Assembly: GCA_002683395.1 (NCBI GenBank)
Contig: NYTG01000055.1
Coordinates: 6,316-20,053 of the forward strand
DNA: 13,738 nt
Reading direction: 5' to 3'
Source: Halieaceae bacterium
GTDB taxonomy: Bacteria > Pseudomonadota > Gammaproteobacteria > Pseudomonadales > Halieaceae
Shown one piece after another: positions 6,212-12,559 of this stretch. Position 1 is the stretch's first letter, and every line of letters begins with the position of its first letter. Position numbers and translations under genes: made by a program. Under the pieces are notes generated by a model that ran no database searches, had not been told where the DNA came from, and saw only the letters and a list, made by a program, of their open reading frames with translations.

Positions 6212-7216
6212 ATGATGAGCGGACGCGGACCCTTTCCCCAGACCCGGATGCGCCGGCTACGCGCTAGCGCTTTCGCCCGAGATATGGTGCGCGAGAGCAC
6301 GCTGAGTCCGGCGGATTTCATCTACCCGGTTTTTGTTCTCGAGGGCTCCGGGCAGCGAGAGGCTGTGCCCTCAATGCCCGGCGTTGAAAGGTTAAGTATC
6401 GACCTGCTGGTGGCGCTCGCCAAAGAGGCGCACGAACTGGGTATCCCGGCGCTTGCGCTGTTCCCGGTGATAGGACAAGACAGCAAGTCACTCCTTGCCG
6501 AGGCTGCCTACCACGCTGATGGACTGGTGCAACGGGCGGTCGCTGAGCTGAAGTCAGCGATTCCCGAGATGGGCGTCATCACCGATGTGGCCTTGGACCC
6601 CTACACCACCCATGGACAGGACGGCATTATTAACGAGGCCGGTTATGTCTTGAACGACGTTACCAGCGAAACGCTGGTCAAACAGGCGCTCAGTCATGCT
6701 GCTGCGGGTGCCGATATTGTGGCGCCTTCGGACATGATGGACGGGCGGATCGGTGCAATTCGCGCCGCACTCGAAGCCGACGGCCATTTGAATACCCTGA
6801 TTCTGTCCTACGCGGCTAAATATGCATCAAGCTATTACGGGCCTTTCCGAGATGCAGTGGGGTCTGCCAGCAATATTAAAGGCGGAGACAAAAAGACTTA
6901 TCAGATGGACCCCGGTAACAGTGACGAGGCCCTTCATGAGGTAGCGCTGGATCTTCAGGAAGGCGCCGATATGGTCATGGTCAAGCCGGGTATGCCCTAC
7001 CTCGACATTGTCCGCCGCGTCAAAGCGGAACTGCAGGTGCCGACCTTCGCGTATCAGGTGAGCGGCGAATACGCGATGCATCAAGCGGCCTTCGCACAAG
7101 ACTGGCTCAATCGCGATGCGGTCATGCTCGAATCGCTGCTGTGCTTCAGGCGCGCAGGTGCCGACGGGATCCTCACTTACTTCGCGATGGATGCGGCGCG
7201 GCTCCTCAACGGATAA
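6212..7216 (+). CDS. hemB: Porphobilinogen synthase (delta-aminolevulinic acid dehydratase)
   Basis: A cytoplasmic enzyme that condenses two 5-aminolevulinate molecules, the product of the upstream hemL, into porphobilinogen. The 334 residues are full length. The two active-site lysines are visible as K203 (SYAAKYASSYYGPFRDA) and K258 (MVMVKPGMPYLDI), with YQVSGEYAMH at 281-290. The metal-site segment reads ALDPYTTHGQDG (127-138), with Asp in place of the cysteines of the zinc class. This is the cysteine-free, Mg2+-responsive type known from Pseudomonas aeruginosa. Start ATG 6212 or the adjacent ATG 6215 follows GGGAG (6202-6206), and the difference is one residue. It is 15 bp after hemL and 7 bp before the next gene, consistent with one operon. 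Confidence 0.98.
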   Translation: MMSGRGPFPQTRMRRLRASAFARDMVRESTLSPADFIYPVFVLEGSGQREAVPSMPGVERLSIDLLVALAKEAHELGIPALALFPVIGQDSKSLLAEAAYHADGLVQRAVAELKSAIPEMGVITDVALDPYTTHGQDGIINEAGYVLNDVTSETLVKQALSHAAAGADIVAPSDMMDGRIGAIRAALEADGHLNTLILSYAAKYASSYYGPFRDAVGSASNIKGGDKKTYQMDPGNSDEALHEVALDLQEGADMVMVKPGMPYLDIVRRVKAELQVPTFAYQVSGEYAMHQAAFAQDWLNRDAVMLESLLCFRRAGADGILTYFAMDAARLLNG

Positions 7217-7223
7217 GTCTGCC

Positions 7224-7925
7224 GTGCGGCAGGCTGCCATCACTGCGGTGTGCGCCCTGATATGGGGTGCACTCTCACCCACCCTGCTCGCACAACCTGA
7301 GGCCATGGGCGCAGACTGTGGCTGCCTCTGGGGGGGTAGTTTTTCTGAGGTGGCACCGGCCACTGATCTGATCGTGATCGGTGAAGTGCGCTCGATCAAA
7401 GGAAACGCCGTTGATTTGGTGCCCGAGCAGGTTTTAAAGGGCGCTTTCTGGCTGGATACCCTGCGCGTCTGGATGCAGACCCGAGATTACTGCCGACCGC
7501 CCGCCAGCCATTTTCCTGCGGGCAGTCGCTGGATCATGGCGCTATCGGAAATTCGAAAGGTGCCCGAGGACGGTTTTAATCCCTCGACGCCCAACCAGAG
7601 CTTTGGTCGACCCTTCGACTATACGCTCTCAAGTTGCGGCGGCTACTGGCTGAGGGTCCAGGGCAAAACCGCAACCGGCAATCTGGTGCCCGGTATGCCG
7701 CGCTTCTATCACGAACCGGATATGTCACCCGTTTTGGTGGACCTGGTGGAAGGGTATATCAAAGGCACGGTATCAAGTGATGTGCTCACAGAAGCCAGCC
7801 GCGAGCGCCCTGAAGCAGTGAACGAACTGATTTTGGATACCCGCACTTTTCTGCGGGGCCAGGCCGACTGGCTACCCGATGATGCGAGTGTTGAACCTGC
7901 CGAAGAGGCTGTGGTCGCCCCCTGA
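7224..7925 (+). CDS. Secreted cysteine-containing protein of unknown function
   Basis: I do not recognise a named family. From GTG 7224 the 233 residues begin with a Sec-type signal peptide (about 1-23, hydrophobic from A4 to L22, likely cut after LLA), so the protein is expected in the periplasm or outside. The mature part has four cysteines: C32 and C34 (DCGC), C90 (DYC) and C138 (SSCGGYW). The pattern CxC, a 'VIGEV' strand, 'VLKG', then later C and CGG resembles secreted bacterial proteins with a TIMP/NTR-like fold. I offer that only as a low-confidence reading. An acidic tail follows. The GTG has a GGATAA site 7 nt upstream. In-frame starts inside hemB (for example ATG 7191) exist but lack a ribosome site. 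The gene follows hemB by 7 bp, so it is probably transcribed with heme genes, and no heme motif such as CxxCH is present. Confidence 0.8.
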   Translation: MRQAAITAVCALIWGALSPTLLAQPEAMGADCGCLWGGSFSEVAPATDLIVIGEVRSIKGNAVDLVPEQVLKGAFWLDTLRVWMQTRDYCRPPASHFPAGSRWIMALSEIRKVPEDGFNPSTPNQSFGRPFDYTLSSCGGYWLRVQGKTATGNLVPGMPRFYHEPDMSPVLVDLVEGYIKGTVSSDVLTEASRERPEAVNELILDTRTFLRGQADWLPDDASVEPAEEAVVAP

Positions 7926-7953
7926 TTCCCTGCCCGACCGGCCTTCATGAGTG

Positions 7954-8538
7954 CTAAGGCGCGAGCAACCCCGTCATTTCATCGATCATCATCAAAGACA
8001 GACCCCAGATGCGATAGCTATCATACAAATAAGAATCGGTTTCCATCTTCTTTCCTTTCCAATCCCATTCGAGGGGCTCGCGGTTGGCATCATTCATCAG
8101 AAAATGCAGCGGCACCCAGACGACATCGTCGACTTCATAGTTGGGGGTCAGCGCCGGCAGTTCGCTTACCTGAAAAATAAACGGTGTGACCAGCATCTCC
8201 GGACGGTCTTTTCGCCAACCGGTATTCACATCTGATAGCTCACCAAGCGGCGTGCCCCACTGCGAGAGATCGACTCCGATCTCTTCCCGGGTTTCCCGCA
8301 GGGCGCAGGAAAAATTGGAGGCGTCTTCGGGGTCCCGACGCCCACCGGGAAAGCCCATATGCCCGGACCAGGGATCACCTTCTCGGGTGGCCCGTCGAAT
8401 CATCAGCATCTCGGTAGCGTCGCTGCCCTCACGCACCATAATCGCCACCGCCGCGCGGCCCGCACGCGGCTCAAACTCTGCCTCTTGTTTGGCGAAGTCT
8501 TGCAGCCGGATTTCAAGTTTTAGCGTGAGATCTCGCAT
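7954..8538 (-). CDS. NUDIX hydrolase, CoA pyrophosphatase (NudL)-like
   Basis: A predicted cytoplasmic pyrophosphohydrolase that would cut a nucleoside diphosphate linked to another group, with CoA or related compounds the most likely substrate. The 194 residues contain the Nudix signature at about 65-89. GDPWSGHMGFPGG is followed, 14 residues after the double Gly, by RETREEIG. That spacing, including the EDAS segment in place of the usual Nudix Glu, matches the E. coli NudL type. LMIRRATR just before it fits the same group. The start is ATG 8538, because AAGGA lies 5 nt upstream; GTG 8562 would add eight residues and bury that site. It is convergent with the secreted protein gene (28-bp gap) and divergent from the PfkB kinase gene. 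The substrate cannot be settled from sequence. Confidence 0.9.
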   Translation of the reverse strand: MRDLTLKLEIRLQDFAKQEAEFEPRAGRAAVAIMVREGSDATEMLMIRRATREGDPWSGHMGFPGGRRDPEDASNFSCALRETREEIGVDLSQWGTPLGELSDVNTGWRKDRPEMLVTPFIFQVSELPALTPNYEVDDVVWVPLHFLMNDANREPLEWDWKGKKMETDSYLYDSYRIWGLSLMMIDEMTGLLAP

Positions 8539-8543
8539 AGCTG

Positions 8544-8548
8544 TCCTT
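8544..8548 (-). promoter_or_regulatory. Ribosome binding site of the NUDIX gene
   Basis: AAGGA on the minus strand, 5 nt before ATG 8538. It decides this start against the in-frame GTG at 8562. Confidence 0.65.
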
Positions 8549-8581
8549 GACGCAATGGCCACTAGCCACCAAATAGGCGCG

Positions 8582-8600
8582 CGTTAAATGAGTTTTAACG
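8582..8600. promoter_or_regulatory. Perfect inverted repeat in the divergent NUDIX/kinase region (candidate operator)
   Basis: CGTTAAA-TGAGT-TTTAACG has perfect 7-bp arms and a 5-base centre, a total of 19 bp, about 45 bp upstream of the NUDIX start. The length and spacing suit a dimeric helix-turn-helix repressor or activator. There is no following T-run on either strand, so it is not a terminator. The regulator is unknown. Confidence 0.5.
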
Positions 8601-8691
8601 GGTGAGCCGATCGCAAGCTCATCATAGTCGTTTATACCGGGTGCAGCGCTATTGGATCTACCTCGGGCCGCCACTTGTGCAAGGCTTCCGG

Positions 8692-8709
8692 TATGATGGG
8701 GATCCCCAT
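8692..8709 (+). promoter_or_regulatory. Candidate -10 element overlapped by a 14-bp palindrome, upstream of the PfkB kinase gene
   Basis: TATGAT (8692-8697) is one base from the -10 consensus. It runs into ATGGGGATCCCCAT (8696-8709), a perfect 14-bp palindrome. I find no good -35 at 17 bp. The ribosome site AGGAAG (8718-8723) and the GTG start (8730) follow. A protein bound to the palindrome would cover the promoter. Confidence 0.4.
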
Positions 8710-8729
8710 ACGGTAACAGGAAGACGTCC

Positions 8730-9731
8730 GTGAAACCCTACGCGGCTTATGCCATTGGCGCAGCGCTGGTCGATACCGAAATACAGGTCACCGAGGCAGA
8801 ACTTGGGGCCATGAAGGTCGAAAAAGGCATGATGACCCTGGTCGATCAGGCCCGTCAGACTGACATCCTGGCGCAACTGCCCGATCACCCAATTCGGGCA
8901 AGCCACACCTCGGGAGGCAGTGCGGGTAACAGCATGATTGCTGCCGCCCTCATGGGCGCACCCACCTATATGAGCTGCAAAGTCGCGCAGGATACGGATG
9001 GGGATATTTACCTCGCCGACCTCGAGCAGTCCGGAGTGGCACACGGCTTAAACGAACAGCGTAAAGAAGGCGTGACCGGCAAGTGCATTGTGCTGATTAC
9101 GCCTGACGCTGAACGGTCACTGAACACGCATCTTGGTATTTCAGAAACGCTGTCTAGTGACGAAGTGGACGAAGCGGCTATTCGAGACTCCGAGTGGGTG
9201 TATCTCGAGGGATATCTCGTGACCTCCCCCACCGGCCACGCCGCCGCGCTGAAGACCAAGGCGCTCGCTGATCAGTATGGTGTGCGTACCGCCGTCAGCT
9301 TTTCGGACCCCGGTATGGTCAAGTTCTTTCGCGACAACATGGCGGCCATGGTCGAAGGTGGCGTCGAGATGGTGTTCTGTAATGAGGCAGAAGCGCTCGA
9401 GTGGGGACAGTGCGAGGCTTTGGACGACGCCATCACCGCTATCAAACAGGTGGCGCGACGGTTTGTCATTACCCTCGGAGCAGAAGGTGCCGTGACATGG
9501 GACGGCAACCGCCTGCATCGCGTGTCGGCGACGCCTGTTGAGGCGCTAAATACCAATGGCGCCGGCGATATGTTCGCAGGCGCTTTCCTCTACGCGGTGT
9601 CTCGAGGTGAGAGCGATCTGCGCGCAACGGAATTTGCCACCCTCGCAGCGGGGGAAGTAGTAAAATACTTCGGACCACGGCTGAATCGGGACGCCTGTCT
9701 CGGCTTGCGCCGTCAATTTTTTGGTGACTGA
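8730..9731 (+). CDS. PfkB-family sugar kinase, adenosine kinase type
   Basis: A cytoplasmic ribokinase-fold enzyme predicted to phosphorylate adenosine (or a related nucleoside or sugar) at the 5' hydroxyl with ATP. The 333 residues carry the PfkB landmarks: AIGAALVDTE near the N-terminus, the substrate-site glycines in TSGGSAGNSM (60-69), and the ATP and anion-hole motif NTNGAGDMFAGAF (274-286) with catalytic D280. The usual DTxGAGD has Asn at its first position here, which I have seen in close relatives and do not read as inactivating. The start is GTG 8730, with AGGAAG at 6 nt. The pentapeptide-repeat gene follows after 35 bp, a pairing common in gammaproteobacteria. Nucleoside salvage is the likely role, and substrate choice is inferred from family resemblance. 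Confidence 0.9.
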   Translation: MKPYAAYAIGAALVDTEIQVTEAELGAMKVEKGMMTLVDQARQTDILAQLPDHPIRASHTSGGSAGNSMIAAALMGAPTYMSCKVAQDTDGDIYLADLEQSGVAHGLNEQRKEGVTGKCIVLITPDAERSLNTHLGISETLSSDEVDEAAIRDSEWVYLEGYLVTSPTGHAAALKTKALADQYGVRTAVSFSDPGMVKFFRDNMAAMVEGGVEMVFCNEAEALEWGQCEALDDAITAIKQVARRFVITLGAEGAVTWDGNRLHRVSATPVEALNTNGAGDMFAGAFLYAVSRGESDLRATEFATLAAGEVVKYFGPRLNRDACLGLRRQFFGD

Positions 9732-9766
9732 GCCGTCAGCACCCCTACAGGAACAGACAGCAGCTC

Positions 9767-10123
9767 ATGAGCGATAAAGAGATCAAACCGGTCATCAAGA
9801 CAGACCCGCTATACCAGATGCTGCGTCAGGAAGACGTGGATAACTTCAATGCCAGCCGGGATTCACTCGATACGGCTGAGCTCACGGGTGGTGACTATCG
9901 GGGTCGCGATCTCCGCAGGATGAACGCCCGTGGCCTGGATTTCTCCAATGCCTACTTTCGCAATTGCGATCTCAGCGGCATCGATTTTCGGGAGACCAAC
10001 TTAAAAGGCGCCAGTTTGATGGATGCCAAGGTCTCGGGGGTCTATTTTCCAGAAGCACTCAGCGCCGATGAGATCCGCCTCTCTCTCGAGCATGGCACTC
10101 GTCTTCGCTACCACCAGGACTGA
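9767..10123 (+). CDS. Short pentapeptide-repeat protein
   Basis: Function is unknown. The 118 residues start with a charged segment containing DPLYQMLRQEDVDNFN (14-29). A short run of A(D/N)LxX-type pentapeptides follows at about 37-90 (TAELTGGDYRGRDLRRMNA, LDFSNAYF, CDLSGIDF, TNLKGASLMDAKVSG), which would fold as only two to three turns of right-handed beta helix. The end is a conserved-looking tail, FPEALSADEIRLSLEHGTRLRY. There is no signal peptide, no membrane segment and no catalytic motif, so it should be cytoplasmic. Such a short repeat with conserved caps argues against a DNA-mimic gyrase protector of the Qnr/MfpA kind, which is much longer. It lies 35 bp after the adenosine kinase and 6 bp before the DsbD-like gene. 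The ribosome site is weak. Confidence 0.88.
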   Translation: MSDKEIKPVIKTDPLYQMLRQEDVDNFNASRDSLDTAELTGGDYRGRDLRRMNARGLDFSNAYFRNCDLSGIDFRETNLKGASLMDAKVSGVYFPEALSADEIRLSLEHGTRLRYHQD

Positions 10124-10129
10124 TTGGCT

Positions 10130-11890
10130 ATGACTGGCAGGGACGCCATCCTAGAATCCGCGAGTCGTTGGGTCTTCGCCTGTCTGGCTGTGGTCACCCT
10201 GACGCTCCCGCTGCTGATCACTAGTCCCCCAGGGCATGCTCAGAACAGCCTCGCTCAGGCGTTGCAACAGCAGAGCGAGTTTCTTCCTGTCCGCGAGGCC
10301 TATCAGCTAGACGGCGCCGTAACGGCGCAGGGTAATCTGCGCCTCTACTGGCAAATCGCAGAGGGCTACTACCTTTATCAGCACGCATTCAAAGTCAGCG
10401 GTGACACACCCACGATATCTGAAGGCTTATCTATCGCGTTCCCGCCGGCAATCGACAAGACCGACGAGTTTTTTGGTGAAGTGTCGGTTTATTACGAAGA
10501 AGTTGATCTGGCGGTCAACTTAGCCAATGCTGACTCGCCTCTAACCCTTGCCATCACCTACCAGGGTTGCGCCGACGCCGGCTTGTGTTACCCGCCCGAG
10601 ACTGAACACTTGCGGGTGAATGTTGCAACTGGCAGCGTCTCTCCGACGGAGCCCGGCGGCGGCAGCCCGTCCGCAACGCCTGATGGACCCGTCGCGTCAA
10701 GCATGACTTTACTCCTCGCACTGGGGCTGGCCTTCCTCGGCGGTCTGGTTCTCAACGCCATGCCTTGCGTCTTCCCGATCCTGTCGCTCAAAGTGCTGAG
10801 CTTTGCCACGGGCGACGCACACGAGCATCGCCGACATGGCCTGGCGTATCTAGCCGGTGTCGTATGCTCTTTTGTGCTGATCGCGGGTGTGTTGATCAGC
10901 CTGCAGAGCGCGGGGCGCTGGGTAGGCTGGGGCTTCCAACTGCAATCTACCGGCTTTGTGATTGGTCTGGCCTACCTGTTCGCTCTGATGGGGCTCTCGC
11001 TCTCGGGCCTCGTCTTGTTTGGCGGTCGCTGGATGAATCTCGGGGCAGGTCTGGCAACTGCACCGGGGATGCAGGGCAGTTTTTTTACCGGCGTGTTGGC
11101 AGTGGTGGTCGCAAGCCCCTGTACCGCGCCCTTTATGGGCAGCGCACTGGGCTATGCGCTGACTCAACCACCGCTTGAAGCGCTGGCCGTCTTTGCCTCA
11201 TTGGGAGTGGGAATGGCCGCACCCATGGTCGCGATCAGCACCAGTAACACTGCGCGCCGCTGGCTGCCCAAGCCGGGGGCATGGATGGAAACACTCAAAC
11301 AGGTGATGGCGTTTCCGCTCTATCTCACCGCGGTATGGCTGCTATGGGTAGCGGGCAAGCAAAGCGGGGTCGACACGATGGCGGCCGCGGCCGCCGGCCT
11401 CGTGATGCTGGCGCTGGGGCTGACATTGCTGCGCGGTGGGCTGACGGCGCGCGTGGTGGGTATCGCCTGCGTCATTTCGGCAGTATTGCTCGGTGGCGTG
11501 CGAGGAGACGCCTCCTCTTCTTTCAGCAAAGCCGGCCGTGAGGGCGTTGTGAGCTGGTCGCCTGACGCGCTGCAATCACTCCGCGCACAGGGCACGCCGG
11601 TATTTGTCGACGTCACCGCAGATTGGTGTATCACCTGCCTCGCCAACGAGCAGGCGGTGCTGTTTACCGAGGATATGACCCGCGCCTTTGAGTCTGCCGG
11701 CGTCACCTACATGGTCGCAGATTGGACTAACTACGATCCGGCAATCGGTACCTTTGTGCGCGAGCATGGTCGAAATGGTATTCCCCTTTACGTGATGTAT
11801 CCGGGCAACCTAACGTCAGCGCCGACTATTTTGCCCCAGCTGTTGACCACCCCTATCGTCACAGAAGCGTTGGCCCGTGTTGCTCGGTAA
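10130..11890 (+). CDS. Thiol:disulfide interchange protein, DsbD/ScsB-like
   Basis: A membrane protein that carries electrons from cytoplasmic thioredoxin to periplasmic thiols. The 586 residues comprise a signal peptide (about 1-38, cut after HA), an N-terminal periplasmic domain with the redox pair C147/C153 (QGCADAGLCYPP), about eight membrane helices (about 193-455) with the paired cysteines C213 (NAMPCVFPILSLK) and C331 (ASPCTAPF), and a C-terminal thioredoxin-like domain with WCITC (C500/C503). All six electron-relay cysteines are present. The transmembrane domain reads more like the ScsB branch (NAMPCVFPILSLKVL) than E. coli DsbD. ATG 10130 was chosen; TTG 10124 would add two residues. 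It lies 6 bp after the pentapeptide gene. A copper chaperone gene lies downstream, and ScsB-type proteins are known from copper-related settings. Confidence 0.94.
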   Translation: MTGRDAILESASRWVFACLAVVTLTLPLLITSPPGHAQNSLAQALQQQSEFLPVREAYQLDGAVTAQGNLRLYWQIAEGYYLYQHAFKVSGDTPTISEGLSIAFPPAIDKTDEFFGEVSVYYEEVDLAVNLANADSPLTLAITYQGCADAGLCYPPETEHLRVNVATGSVSPTEPGGGSPSATPDGPVASSMTLLLALGLAFLGGLVLNAMPCVFPILSLKVLSFATGDAHEHRRHGLAYLAGVVCSFVLIAGVLISLQSAGRWVGWGFQLQSTGFVIGLAYLFALMGLSLSGLVLFGGRWMNLGAGLATAPGMQGSFFTGVLAVVVASPCTAPFMGSALGYALTQPPLEALAVFASLGVGMAAPMVAISTSNTARRWLPKPGAWMETLKQVMAFPLYLTAVWLLWVAGKQSGVDTMAAAAAGLVMLALGLTLLRGGLTARVVGIACVISAVLLGGVRGDASSSFSKAGREGVVSWSPDALQSLRAQGTPVFVDVTADWCITCLANEQAVLFTEDMTRAFESAGVTYMVADWTNYDPAIGTFVREHGRNGIPLYVMYPGNLTSAPTILPQLLTTPIVTEALARVAR

Positions 11891-12008
11891 GCGATGCCAT
11901 TTTTTTGGATGCGCCGAGGAGCTGCGCTGCAGCACCTTTTCATACGGCGTTATTACTCGATTAGTTATGCCGACACGCTGGATGCCCACGGGCGACATGC
12001 TGACTTTG

Positions 12009-12023
12009 CGCGCTGGCAGCGCG
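12009..12023. repeat. Short GC-rich inverted repeat ahead of the PCuAC gene
   Basis: CGCGCT-GGC-AGCGCG has 6-bp perfect arms and a 3-base loop, ending 12 nt before the GAGGAG ribosome site. It sits in the 159-bp gap after the DsbD-like gene (11891-12049), which holds no other recognisable gene. No T-run follows. It may be an mRNA hairpin or a binding site. Confidence 0.35.
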
Positions 12024-12035
12024 ATCCCTATTGTC

Positions 12036-12041
12036 GAGGAG
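12036..12041 (+). promoter_or_regulatory. Ribosome binding site of the PCuAC gene
   Basis: GAGGAG lies 8 nt before ATG 12050. It settles this start against the open frame that runs upstream to about 11894. Confidence 0.75.
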
Positions 12042-12049
12042 TGCAACAC

Positions 12050-12559
12050 ATGACCGTTACAACGACCCGGTGGTCCTATCACGACACTGCCGCCTCCTAT
12101 GCCTTGGCGATGCTCATTTTCCTGACATCAATAGGCTTTTCTTCCTTTTCTCAAGCGGACGAGATGCTGCACTGGCGGACGCTCTGGGTACGCAGCATGC
12201 CGCCCGGCGCCACCGTTTCCGCCGCCTACGGCGAGTTAATGAATCATGGCGATAAGACCGTCACCGTAGCGTCAGTGAGTAGCGATGTAAGCGATAGCGC
12301 AGAAATGCATGAAGTCATTGCAGAGGGGGATCAGCGCCGCATGGCGCAGCTCACATCGATCGACATCGCGCCCCACCAAACGCTGGTATTTGAGCCCGGT
12401 GGTCGCCATATCATGTTGCTCGACGTCGCTGCACCGCTTGCCGAGGGTGGCAAAGTGGAAGTCTGCGCTGTCAGCGTTGCTGGCACTCGGGCGTGCTCGC
12501 TGGGGCAGATAGAGCGGCAAGCTCCTGTTACATCAGATCCCCACAGCACACATCACTGA
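12050..12559 (+). CDS. PCuAC-family periplasmic copper chaperone
   Basis: PCuAC proteins bind Cu(I) in the periplasm and help load the CuA or CuB site of cytochrome oxidases, or buffer copper. From ATG 12050 (GAGGAG at 8 nt) there are 169 residues with an N-terminal signal or anchor segment (hydrophobic about 14-35, ending SQADE). The copper motif H(M)x10Mx21HxM is met exactly: M86-H87, M98, H120 and M122 (PGGRHIML). Two features are unusual. A cysteine pair, C139 and C149, lies in the C-terminal strands, and the protein ends in a His-rich tail (HSTHH). PCuAC domains normally have no cysteines there. The gene lies 159 bp after the DsbD/ScsB-like gene. Its stop overlaps the next start (TGATG). 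Confidence 0.9.
   Translation: MTVTTTRWSYHDTAASYALAMLIFLTSIGFSSFSQADEMLHWRTLWVRSMPPGATVSAAYGELMNHGDKTVTVASVSSDVSDSAEMHEVIAEGDQRRMAQLTSIDIAPHQTLVFEPGGRHIMLLDVAAPLAEGGKVEVCAVSVAGTRACSLGQIERQAPVTSDPHSTHH

Noticed and set aside
4419..7216. Link to a photosynthesis gene cluster
   Set aside because: hemJ, hemL and hemB are general tetrapyrrole genes. No bch, puf, crt or regulator gene is present in the window.
7116..7223. Extension of the secreted-protein frame into hemB
   Set aside because: It would overlap hemB by up to 101 bases without a ribosome site and would place 36 polar residues before the signal peptide.
6827..7399. 190-codon open frame on the minus strand across the end of hemB and the next gene
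   Set aside because: It is antisense to clear coding sequence, spans a gene boundary and resembles no known family. It is a by-product of GC-rich codon bias.
11880..11906. Intrinsic terminator after the DsbD-like gene
   Set aside because: There is a T7 run at 11900-11906, but the only stem before it (11880-11894) is 5 bp with a wobble pair and stands 5 nt from the Ts.
12006..12034. Sigma-70 promoter TTGCGC-17 bp-TATTGT before the PCuAC gene
   Set aside because: The hexamers match at only 3 and 4 of 6 positions, and the predicted start (about 12041) would remove the ribosome site.
11894..12049. Upstream in-frame extension of the PCuAC gene (52 extra residues)
   Set aside because: The extension has no good ribosome site and unlikely residue content, and it would put a non-hydrophobic stretch before the signal segment. 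GAGGAG before ATG 12050 is far better.
12493..12558. Extension of the DUF2333 frame into the PCuAC gene
   Set aside because: The TGATG stop-start overlap at 12557-12561 gives a normal family N-terminus; the extension is out-of-frame PCuAC coding sequence.
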